IMG/VR virus record: IMGVR_UViG_3300002835_001139
Location: 1 to 23,138 of that record
Direction: 5' to 3' (one strand)
DNA length: 23,138 nt
From: a virus
The notes beneath the pieces were generated by a model. That model had not been told where the DNA came from and did not search any database. It saw only the letters and a list, made by a program, of their open reading frames with translations. Below, in pieces: positions 8,331-15,657 of the stretch. How positions within the stretch are numbered: the first letter of the stretch is position 1; each line of letters starts with the position of its first letter. Made by a program: the position numbers and the translations under genes.

Positions 8331-9040
8331 TTGTATTTATTGACTTTCAGCTTAATTGATTTTACTTCATGAGATCCTAGTTTATTTCCTAGATAGTCTG
8401 TGGCATCTCTATAGTAGTCTGTCCAAATTTGTTTTTCTGCCGCCTCTTTAGCTGCAGCAACTGCTCCTTCATAAGTTGGAACATTCTCAAAGTGTGGCTG
8501 TGGCATATGCCTTATATCCTTTACTTCAAGAGTAGAGTTGTTTAGCTCTGTTAAAGATATTGGCAAAATTGCAATTACTGGTTGTCCAGCTTTGATTGTG
8601 ATTGGAACGTATGGCTTTGTAATCTTCCATGCAACTGGCAATGGGCTACCAAAAAAAGATGTTGTTAGTAAGCTTGTTACGGCCTGGGCTCCATCAACAA
8701 ACATATTTGGAACTGGGAAAGATAGCAATGTGTAATTACTTTCTGTTTCAAAAGTTAGATTTGTTTTAAAATTAATTGTTGAGTGACCTCTACCAGTTTC
8801 GCAGTATTTTTGTCCTTGTAAAACCTGAACATTATGTGGATAGGTACTTGTTACTCCATCCCACATAAAAGTTATATCTTCTGGAAAAGATATTCCCCAG
8901 CCTAATTGATTTGCTAGAGTTAGTGGAAAGCACCTGTATGCATGATTATGCTCCGTCTGGTCCATCCAATCTCTTTTTGCAGAGAGTGGCTCTATGTTAG
9001 CTGTATCTTGCAAATTATCATATGCTGTTACCTTAATCAA
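8327..9040 (-). CDS. DUF6065-like protein, first copy
   Basis: A 237-aa protein with the traits I associate with DUF6065: AKRDWMDQTEHNHAYRCFPL at 21-40, then LANQLGWGISFP, TFMWDGV, a GRGHSTINFKTNL block, and the late IKAGQPVIAILPIS strand pair. The C-terminal 50 residues include an Ala/Glu helix (AAAKEAAEK) and a basic end (SIKLKVNKYK). The start is a TTG at 9040 that directly abuts the previous TAA; AAGGG lies 8 bases upstream, and no ATG is available nearby. No catalytic residues can be named. It occurs here between oxygenase genes two and three with no gaps, pointing to a common transcript and probably a common pathway. Confidence 0.65.
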   Translation of the reverse strand: MIKVTAYDNLQDTANIEPLSAKRDWMDQTEHNHAYRCFPLTLANQLGWGISFPEDITFMWDGVTSTYPHNVQVLQGQKYCETGRGHSTINFKTNLTFETESNYTLLSFPVPNMFVDGAQAVTSLLTTSFFGSPLPVAWKITKPYVPITIKAGQPVIAILPISLTELNNSTLEVKDIRHMPQPHFENVPTYEGAVAAAKEAAEKQIWTDYYRDATDYLGNKLGSHEVKSIKLKVNKYK

Positions 9041-9781
9041 TTAATTATCCCTTTGTTCTGCTGGGATAAATTTTTTACCTTCGGTAAAATGGTTATATTC
9101 ATAGCCTGCCTCTATTTCTCTATAAAGAGGTGTGTGTGGAGCCTCTTGATAATCTAACATTGTAACAATTGCATATTTAGTTCCAGATTTTACTGGCATT
9201 GCTGCATGAGAATAAATATAAGAAGAAGGAAAAAGATATAGATCTCCAGCTTTAGGTTTAATCTTTAAGCCAAGCTTATCGAAAAACAACTCTCCGCCTT
9301 CGTAGTCGTCGTTAATATAACCTACTGATGAAAGCACACACACATATGAATATCCGTGATCTGAATGGACATTAAAGTGTTGATTTTTTGCATACTTAAT
9401 AAAGTTAAAAGATTCCCAATAGTTTAAGGGTGGAAGCTGAAACATTTTCATGTAATCTGCTACAGCGTTAAGCTGTACTCCTTTTGAGTCTCTCCATATC
9501 TGTCTTAGCTCTATTTCATCCTCTGTAAGATCTTCTTGCTGAACATGATTTCCATTGCCATACATTAGGGATCCGCCGTCATTTTCTTTAATTTTAAAAT
9601 CCCAGGCATCACGATAATCTGTATTTAGTGTATCAAAGCCTGTTTGAGCCAGGTTCCAGTGCTTCTTGCTTTCTTGTTTTTCTAAAACCTTTTCTAGTCT
9701 TTCTGCCAGATTGTACTCTTTTTTAAAGACGTCTCTGTATACAATAATTCCTGGATATATAGTTTCTGCATTTGGAAGCAT
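9041..9781 (-). CDS. 2-oxoglutarate/Fe(II) oxygenase (P4H-like), second of the cluster
   Basis: A 246-aa dioxygenase. His139 and Asp141 (VHSDHGYSY), His192 (YSHAAMPV) and Lys202 (SGTKYAIVTMLDY) give a full active site; the core is YINDDYEGGELFF with KPKAGD. It is clearly a paralogue of the gene just upstream: both share RDAWDFKI, an N-x-x-x-H-x-D-x-G-x-S-Y segment, FPSSxIYSHxAxPV and VTMLDY at matching spacing, so a tandem duplication is likely. An insertion of about 25 residues at 85-110 distinguishes it. An AGGGGAAA sequence lies upstream of the ATG, which starts one base after the previous gene ends. Confidence 0.85.
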   Translation of the reverse strand: MLPNAETIYPGIIVYRDVFKKEYNLAERLEKVLEKQESKKHWNLAQTGFDTLNTDYRDAWDFKIKENDGGSLMYGNGNHVQQEDLTEDEIELRQIWRDSKGVQLNAVADYMKMFQLPPLNYWESFNFIKYAKNQHFNVHSDHGYSYVCVLSSVGYINDDYEGGELFFDKLGLKIKPKAGDLYLFPSSYIYSHAAMPVKSGTKYAIVTMLDYQEAPHTPLYREIEAGYEYNHFTEGKKFIPAEQRDN

Positions 9782-9782
9782 A

Positions 9783-10406
9783 TTATTTTTTCCCCTTGTG
9801 TTTGTTATCTATCATTCTATCATATTCTTCGGTATGGGCATCATCATTGTAGTCTAGCATGGTAACAAAAGAATACTTGACTCCTGACTCAACTGGAAGA
9901 GCTACGTGAGAATATATAAAAGAGGAAGGAAATATAACTAAATCCCCTATCTCTGGTGTTATATGTAAATTAAATTTAGGAAAATATAGCCCACCGCCAG
10001 TATAACCATCATTTGGATATCCGACTAAAGATACGGCACATTTATATGACCACCCGTCATCTGCATGCTCTTGAAAAAATTGATTAGGGTAATATTTAAC
10101 TACATTAGTCCATTCCCAAAAATCCATTTTAATTGAATACATATTGCAAAAATCTTCAACTGCATCTTTTTGGCAATTATAAATATCTTTGTAAAGTGGG
10201 TGAGATTTTCCAAGAGCAGAGATCTTAAAGTCCCATGCATCCCTGTATGTTTTATCTGTCTCTTCTAAACAAACAGTTGCACTATTCCAGTCAGTTTCTT
10301 TGCTGGATACGCAATCTTCAATACGATTAATTAAATCAAGTTCTTTTGGAAAAGAATTAGGATATACCCATATCCCAGGGTACAACTGTTTTTTGTTGTA
10401 TATCAT
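9783..10406 (-). CDS. 2-oxoglutarate/Fe(II) oxygenase (P4H-like), first of the cluster
   Basis: A 207-aa dioxygenase that opens the operon. His114 and Asp116 (QEHADDG), His167 (YSHVALPV) and Lys177 (SGVKYSFVTMLDY) are in place. One core position differs from the neighbours: YPNDGYTGGGLYF, with PNDG where the others have IND or LND. It is the nearest relative of the second oxygenase. The ATG has no Shine-Dalgarno and sits 6 bases after a good -10 box, so its message is probably leaderless. The last 17 residues are charged. The substrate is unknown; the gene directly upstream encodes a strikingly proline-rich protein. Confidence 0.85.
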   Translation of the reverse strand: MIYNKKQLYPGIWVYPNSFPKELDLINRIEDCVSSKETDWNSATVCLEETDKTYRDAWDFKISALGKSHPLYKDIYNCQKDAVEDFCNMYSIKMDFWEWTNVVKYYPNQFFQEHADDGWSYKCAVSLVGYPNDGYTGGGLYFPKFNLHITPEIGDLVIFPSSFIYSHVALPVESGVKYSFVTMLDYNDDAHTEEYDRMIDNKHKGKK

Positions 10407-10412
10407 TATTAA

Positions 10413-10441
10413 AGAATAGCATTTTTGCGTAATATAGTCAA
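10413..10441 (-). promoter_or_regulatory. Sigma70-like promoter of the oxygenase operon
   Basis: The minus strand reads TTGACT (10441-10436), a 17-base spacer, then TATTCT (10418-10413). Each hexamer differs from consensus by one base. Six bases (TTAATA) separate the -10 from the ATG at 10406, placing the predicted start site on the initiator codon. The 38-base gap after the FFxPP-Hint gene consists almost entirely of this promoter. A small inverted repeat, AGGAT and ATCCT around a 5-base loop (10441-10455), touches the -35 box. Confidence 0.65.
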
Positions 10442-10444
10442 GGA

Positions 10445-12109
10445 TTAGTTATCCTGAAATTCTGCGTCCGACTCTTCTTCATTGTGTGGATTTTCAGCAA
10501 TATGAGGGTCCACATCATTTGGATCTATCTCGCTGTAAGTTTCGCATCCATTATATGCAAGCATTGATCCTGCCACAAGAAGTCCCCACGGTTCTCTGTA
10601 GAATAAAAATACGTCTGTATCTTTTTCTACAAGATCCAAGGACTCAACAACTATTGGATCAGAAGGGTTATCGTAATTAAATATTTCATCGCCAATTTCT
10701 AGGTTAGCTGCTTCTGGAAGCATATATTCATTGCCTCTTTTTATCACAGGTTGTTCTACTAATGACAAATCATATTTAGGATTGTTATTAATTCTTACAA
10801 CTGATGATTTTGTTTCCTTGAATATATTTGTAACCTTTGACTCTAATGTTTTTTGATTAATTAAATTAGAATCTCTCCATGAAGCAACTTGAATCATGCA
10901 GTCTGTGCTTATGTATCCTTGTGCACAGTTAGAAGAATGTTCTGGCAAATTATCAAAATAAGCGGTTAAAAGAATATCATCTATCTTTATATCTTTTGCT
11001 TTTTTGTATCCGTCCTTAGTAAGCACCTCCGTATCTGCTGGTATACAGAATCCTGGAGGGCCAAAGAATCTTGGAGGGCCAAAGAATCCTGGAGGTGCAA
11101 AAAATCTTGGAGGTGAAAAGAATCTTGGAGGGCTAAAGAACCCTGGAGGTGAAAAGAATCTTGGAGGGCTAAAGAATAGTGGAGGTGTAAAGAAGTTTGG
11201 TGGTGTAAAAAATAGTGGTGGCACAAAGAACTGTGGTGGCGCAAAGAACTGTGGCGGCACGAAGAAGTTTGGTGGCGCAAAGAATTGTGGTGGCGCAAAG
11301 AAGTTTGGCGGCACAAAGAAGTTTGGTGGAGCAAAAAAGTTAGGTGGCGCAAAAAAGTTAGGTGGCGCAAAAAAGTTAGGTGGCGCAAAGAAGTTTGGTG
11401 GGGAGAAAAAAGCTGGTGGTGAAAAGAATGTTGTAACTTCACCAGTTGCAGAACCTAAAGAAGTTCCATTTGCGTTTACTGCTTTTACTGTATATATCTG
11501 GGCACTTGCCATAGTCTCTCTAATTGCTATAGATGTTGCTGGGAAATTAGCTTCATATGGTGATGCTAGTCCGCCTGGCTGTGTAGTTAAATCTGAAGAT
11601 GTAATTATATATTTTGATATATCTTTTCCACCAGTTGCTGGGTGCCCCCATGAAACAATATCTTGTCCACGTTGTCCTGGTGTAGTGGTTTGTGTACCTT
11701 CTGTGCTATGGCCTGGACCTGTAGTGTTAGATACTGCTGTAACTGTTCTTGGTGATTGTGGAACTGTTGTAACTAAAAGAGGGGCGGTTGCGGTAGACTC
11801 CTGAGAAGTTCCATTTACATTTGTTGCATTTACTGTTACAAAGCCAGTTAGTCCTGAAGGTATTCCAGTAATTAAAATTGGGGATGTTGCAGAAAAATCT
11901 GTATAAGTTACTGATCCAGTATTAGGAGTAAACTTTGCAGTGTAATTTATAATAGGCAATTGGCCTGTTGGGTATTCAAAAGTAATATTTATAGCCCCAT
12001 TGTTATATGGTCTATTTGTTCCTACATCTGTTGCAACTACATTTATTGGTGGTACTGGATATTCAAAATCTCCAGAAAGTTGCGCTTTTCTACCCGTCTT
12101 TTTACCCAT
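10445..12109 (-). CDS. FnIII - FFxPP repeat - Hint domain surface protein
   Basis: A 554-aa protein of three parts. Residues about 20-112 and 116-227 look like two fibronectin type III modules (TGFVTVNATNVNGTS; YTVKAVNANGTS). Residues 228-353 are 21 uninterrupted FFxPPx hexapeptides (x is mostly Ala, Ser or Val). The next hexad is FCIPAD, and its Cys355 starts a Hint domain (CIPADTEVLTKDGYKKAKDI, later ANLEIGDEIFNYD, ending EPWGLLVAGSMLAYNGC at 522). An acidic 32-residue tail follows. Hint domains cleave or splice proteins at Cys1; here the block-B His position appears to be Gln (LVEQP), so activity is uncertain. The gene sits among fibre genes, hence probably a virion surface protein. GAAGGG is the likely RBS. 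I do not know a named family for the whole protein. Confidence 0.8.
   Translation of the reverse strand: MGKKTGRKAQLSGDFEYPVPPINVVATDVGTNRPYNNGAINITFEYPTGQLPIINYTAKFTPNTGSVTYTDFSATSPILITGIPSGLTGFVTVNATNVNGTSQESTATAPLLVTTVPQSPRTVTAVSNTTGPGHSTEGTQTTTPGQRGQDIVSWGHPATGGKDISKYIITSSDLTTQPGGLASPYEANFPATSIAIRETMASAQIYTVKAVNANGTSLGSATGEVTTFFSPPAFFSPPNFFAPPNFFAPPNFFAPPNFFAPPNFFVPPNFFAPPQFFAPPNFFVPPQFFAPPQFFVPPLFFTPPNFFTPPLFFSPPRFFSPPGFFSPPRFFSPPRFFAPPGFFGPPRFFGPPGFCIPADTEVLTKDGYKKAKDIKIDDILLTAYFDNLPEHSSNCAQGYISTDCMIQVASWRDSNLINQKTLESKVTNIFKETKSSVVRINNNPKYDLSLVEQPVIKRGNEYMLPEAANLEIGDEIFNYDNPSDPIVVESLDLVEKDTDVFLFYREPWGLLVAGSMLAYNGCETYSEIDPNDVDPHIAENPHNEEESDAEFQDN
11051..11428 (-). repeat. 21 tandem 18-bp units encoding FFxPPx
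   Basis: An in-frame 18-base tandem repeat, 378 bp long. Phe, Phe, Pro and Pro are invariant in all 21 units; the third position is Ala (9), Ser (6), Val (3), Thr (2) or Gly... counted by eye, with Gly in the last two units; the sixth is Asn, Gln, Leu, Arg, Gly or Ala. Sixth-position Asn and Gln dominate the first half and Arg and Gly the second. Three copies at 11331-11384 are identical in DNA, which suggests recent slippage or unequal exchange. Confidence 0.95.
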
Positions 12110-12125
12110 TTTTTAAATACCCTTC

Positions 12126-12626
12126 TTACGCTGTCAAGTCTCCGAACAAAAGCCAAGTGTTGGCATCTCTTTTTAATATTGTTGCAATTGACCATTGAAA
12201 TCTTAACTTTTGTCCTGGAGTAAAGTTTAATACTACACCAGGTCCTGCTTGAACCGTAGTTTGTCCTGCTCCTGTTTGTAAAATATCAAGAGTAGTACCA
12301 ACTGGGAAATTGATAACCGTATCTGCTGGAATGGTTACTGTATTTGCAACAGTCATTCTCATATCGATAATGGAATCTCTTTCATTTAAATTACTTAATG
12401 TGTAATTAAAAAATTTAGTATATATAGGTGTTATAGACGGGGTACCTTGTTTTGACTGTACCCCATCTATAAACTGAATATTACCCAATGTGCTGTCAAG
12501 TGTTCCACTTAACTTTACTACTCCAGAAAATGTTGTTATTCCAGAAAGACCGCAGTTATCAGAAACTGATAATGATTTAACCTGCAAATCTGTTTCGTAG
12601 GGAAACTTTCCTTTAGTAATAGACAT
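12126..12626 (-). CDS. Tail fibre or spike protein with conserved C-terminal tip domain
   Basis: A 166-aa protein. The N-terminal 60 residues are short beta-like segments (LSVSDNCGLSGITTFSG) as in fibre shafts. Residues about 90-166 follow a pattern I know from the ends of many phage fibre proteins: VTIPADTVINFPVGTTLDI, then GAGQTTVQAG, GQKLRFQWSIATILKR and a final NTWLLFGDL. That tip is thought to be a beta-structured, probably trimeric cap. AGGA lies upstream of the ATG, and the gene starts 12 bases after the 1004-aa structural gene and ends 16 bases before the FFxPP-Hint gene, so the three are probably one transcript. The precise role (adhesin or decoration) is open. Confidence 0.72.
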   Translation of the reverse strand: MSITKGKFPYETDLQVKSLSVSDNCGLSGITTFSGVVKLSGTLDSTLGNIQFIDGVQSKQGTPSITPIYTKFFNYTLSNLNERDSIIDMRMTVANTVTIPADTVINFPVGTTLDILQTGAGQTTVQAGPGVVLNFTPGQKLRFQWSIATILKRDANTWLLFGDLTA

Positions 12627-12638
12627 TGTTATGTTTTC

Positions 12639-15600
12639 CTATGCCTGTGCCTCAGTCCAGGATAGTCTTGCGAACACTGGAGCTGTTGTTGAACCAAGAT
12701 TTGCAACAACAATTGTTAGTGTGTCTGGACCATCTGGGTAGATGTTTGTATTTGAGTTTACTGATCCTCCACCCACAATTGAGTTTCCAAGATCTCTAAC
12801 GTTTGACAGATCGATTGAGTTAGCTCCAGTTCCTACGAAGAAACCTGCAGTAGTTTCTCCACCAGATAAAGTGGTTGAGCTACCTTGATAATCTACAATC
12901 TGTGCTAGTGATGAGTTTGCTACTCCTGCTACGTTTCCTACCGCATTAGTCCATGCATTTGTTGTTGATGGAACTCCATTTAGAACTGCAGTTACAAGAA
13001 GGTTAGCGTTAGCTAGAGACGTTGTAACATCTAGTGCTTTAAGTGTAAGCTGCATACGGTTAATTAGTTCTCTTTGTCCGAATGCTGCAGCAATACCATT
13101 ATCTACTGAAGGTGCTACACGGATTGCAAATAGTGCTCTTGATTGTCCTGCTGGAATAGAGTTTCCAGTTCTCTGTCCGTATGTAAACACGAGAGACTTA
13201 TCTTCATCAAAGTTACCGTCCATGATTACCGATGTTCCCCAGTGTGATATGGATGCTGAGAATGATGGGAATGCTAACTCAACCATTGTTGGTGAAGTTG
13301 CTGCAAATGTAAAGGCTTGAGCGGATGTGGCTCCCATTGGAGCAATAATTACTCCAGTAGGGTTATCTGTTAAAGCTGCTTTGCTAAACTGAACTGATGT
13401 ACCAGTAATTGAAGAAATAAATGTTCCTTCAGGGAAGGCATTAGATATAACTCTTTGTCCTACCTGAATTCCAGTTGCGCTTGCTACTGTTCCAGTGCTT
13501 GTTCCAGTTGCTATAGTAACAGTTAGTCCTGCTTCTACACCAGCTTTTCCTCTTGTAAGTCCAGTAAATGTTGTTGCTGACTTTCCTGTGTAGTTAACAT
13601 ACTCATAAGTACTTTCGTTTCTTATAACTAGTGTTCCTGAAGGTGGGAATCCAGCTGTAGAAGCAACCGTTAGCGCTGCATCTGTTGTTAAAATTTCTGT
13701 AGTTGCTTTTGTGTAAGGTGGATTGGTTGAGCTTTCATATCTACCTGGAAGGTTACCAGAGCGCATGTAGGCTTCTGTATTGACGTTGTTGTTAGGCATC
13801 TTGTGTACGTAAATAACATCACCCTTTGGACCTCTAACGCCCCATCTTACGAATCCTGCACCATACCATGTATAATCGATATAGAACATTTGCATCTTTC
13901 CAAGATCAATGTTGTACTGAGAAGGCCCTGTACCGTCAATCTTATCTAGATTAAAATCGCTTTGAGCAATTTTTGTATCATCTGTTCTAGAAACAATACA
14001 CATTGAAGCGCTTGCTCCACGGTATGCTGGGCTAATTGTTAGAGATGTGTCTGATGCAATTGAAACAACCTTATATGATTGTCCACGAATTACAATTTTA
14101 TCTCCTGGTATTAGCTGCTTAGAGAAATATGTTGGGAATTCTGCGCTAGATTGTAGAATTGTTGCAGAGTTTTGTGAAACTGTTACCTTACCAGATAGCT
14201 GGAAAGTTGAGCTTCTGCGAACTGCATAAAGTATATTTCCGTCGTACTCCCAGAACAAACCATTCTGCTCATCAAAAGCACCTAGTCTATTTTGGCAACC
14301 ATACCAAGATTCTACTGATGCGTAGAATGGTCCTGTTGCAACTGTGGCTGAAGGAATTGATAGTGCTTGATATTGGAAAGCTGTAGCACTTAATACATTC
14401 GTAATTGTAAATGTTCCATTGTATGCAGTTTCATTACATCCACCAATTTTAATAACTGTTCCTGGTTGTAGATTGTGCTTTTCTTTTGTTTGAACTGTTA
14501 CTGCTACTGTGTTATTTGATGTTATATTTTCAATTCCTGCGTAAGGCTTTAGAACTGTTCCTGAAGAAATCTGAATTCCCTTACCTGATTGATATCTAAA
14601 GTAGCGACGTGTTTGACGAACGCATTGTGCATAGTTAGAGCCTGAGTTAGCACTAAACAAAACACCACCATCATGTGGTCTATGTGCAAATGTAGACTGT
14701 GGTCTTACAAAAATTGCAATTCCACCAGCAATTGTTCCTGTTGGTGCTACATCTACATAGAATGCAAATGTTGTTGTGTTAATTATCTGAGCAACTTCTT
14801 GATTGCCATTTGGAGGATTAGTTGTTGCTGTAGCTCCAAGTACAACAATTTCATTTCCTAGGGCAAGTCCGTGAGGAACTGATGTTACTGCTGTAATCTT
14901 TCTTCCTGAATAAGTTAATGATGCACTTCCGCCAATTTGAGCACCGCTAAAAAGAACTCCCTGATTAACTATTGTCTTGTTTGGATCAAGGATTTCTGTA
15001 ATGCTTGTTCTGTTAATAGCAGAGGCTGTATATGTGAAGCTAGATCCTCCACCGCCGTTTTCGATAATAAAGTTACCATCTGCAATTGCCAAAAATGAAT
15101 CTTGGATTGTAACTGGAGTTCCGTTTGCTGGAGCTGTTCCAGAGCTGAGTGTAACTGTTACTGTTTTTGAGCCTGTTGGGAGATTAATAGAAGAGATATT
15201 AGCAATAGGTGTTGGTCTTGCATAAGCAAATGGTCTATTGTTAATTAATCCTAGGTTTTCCCACTTAGAAGTCTGTGTTCCGTATTCAAAATCAGTGTCG
15301 ATAAGAGCTCTTGGTTGTGAAACTCTAAACTTGTTTGCTGGGTCTAGCTGTGTTTCTGCTGGCTTAAAACTTTCATCAAATGTATCAATTGTAAACATAA
15401 GTTTATCTGTTGATGTCATAGATGCAGTGTTATATGATAGAACAATTGTTGTATTTTCTACCATCGCAGAGTTTGTAGTAGCTGAGTATGATGTTGAGCC
15501 CAAGCTTGGATCTGAAAAATTATAAATAACCTGATTTGTTGTTACGTTCGTGATCAAAAGCAATCTTTCTTTCAAGATTGTTTTTGGAATCGAAATAGTT

Positions 15601-15653
15601 CTTGTTGATGGGGTAAACGTATAAGACGTTTCTAGTAATACTTTTCTTGCCAT
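12639..15653 (-). CDS. Large virion structural protein (T4-like cyanophage type)
   Basis: A 1004-aa protein without membrane segments. It has several regions that recall large structural proteins of T4-like cyanophages: AHRPHDGGVLFSAN, RQTRRYFRYQSGKGIQ, ESWYGCQNRLGAFDEQNGLF, and DYTWYGAGFVRWGVRGPKGD followed by VYVHKMPNNNVNTEAYMRSG-like text (here VIYVHK). Between them are short Ig- or SH3-like beta modules (for example VTSVPHGLALGNEIVVLG and TKEKHNLQPGTVIKIGG, two related copies, and STYEYVNYTGKSATTFTGLT). The C-terminal third is beta-rich. Its place between two fibre genes fits a baseplate or appendage component. AGGAG precedes the ATG, 4 bases after the 1134-aa fibre gene. No enzymatic motif was seen. 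Confidence 0.75.
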   Translation of the reverse strand: MARKVLLETSYTFTPSTRTISIPKTILKERLLLITNVTTNQVIYNFSDPSLGSTSYSATTNSAMVENTTIVLSYNTASMTSTDKLMFTIDTFDESFKPAETQLDPANKFRVSQPRALIDTDFEYGTQTSKWENLGLINNRPFAYARPTPIANISSINLPTGSKTVTVTLSSGTAPANGTPVTIQDSFLAIADGNFIIENGGGGSSFTYTASAINRTSITEILDPNKTIVNQGVLFSGAQIGGSASLTYSGRKITAVTSVPHGLALGNEIVVLGATATTNPPNGNQEVAQIINTTTFAFYVDVAPTGTIAGGIAIFVRPQSTFAHRPHDGGVLFSANSGSNYAQCVRQTRRYFRYQSGKGIQISSGTVLKPYAGIENITSNNTVAVTVQTKEKHNLQPGTVIKIGGCNETAYNGTFTITNVLSATAFQYQALSIPSATVATGPFYASVESWYGCQNRLGAFDEQNGLFWEYDGNILYAVRRSSTFQLSGKVTVSQNSATILQSSAEFPTYFSKQLIPGDKIVIRGQSYKVVSIASDTSLTISPAYRGASASMCIVSRTDDTKIAQSDFNLDKIDGTGPSQYNIDLGKMQMFYIDYTWYGAGFVRWGVRGPKGDVIYVHKMPNNNVNTEAYMRSGNLPGRYESSTNPPYTKATTEILTTDAALTVASTAGFPPSGTLVIRNESTYEYVNYTGKSATTFTGLTRGKAGVEAGLTVTIATGTSTGTVASATGIQVGQRVISNAFPEGTFISSITGTSVQFSKAALTDNPTGVIIAPMGATSAQAFTFAATSPTMVELAFPSFSASISHWGTSVIMDGNFDEDKSLVFTYGQRTGNSIPAGQSRALFAIRVAPSVDNGIAAAFGQRELINRMQLTLKALDVTTSLANANLLVTAVLNGVPSTTNAWTNAVGNVAGVANSSLAQIVDYQGSSTTLSGGETTAGFFVGTGANSIDLSNVRDLGNSIVGGGSVNSNTNIYPDGPDTLTIVVANLGSTTAPVFARLSWTEAQA

Positions 15654-15657
15654 TTTC

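Noticed and set aside
11051-11428. CRISPR-like regular repeats
   Set aside because: The period is 18 bases with no spacers, in phase with a coding frame.
11004-11804. A 266-codon plus-strand frame rich in Gly-Gly, looking like a collagen or glycine-rich protein
   Set aside because: It is the antisense of the FFxPP repeat; the long open frame comes from the 18-base periodicity. No RBS, and all neighbours are on the minus strand.
12132-12137. TTGACA on the minus strand before the FFxPP-Hint gene
   Set aside because: The only -10-like run (TAAAAA) at fitting distance is one base from the ATG, too close to give a usable transcript; the hexamer is part of the previous gene's coding end.
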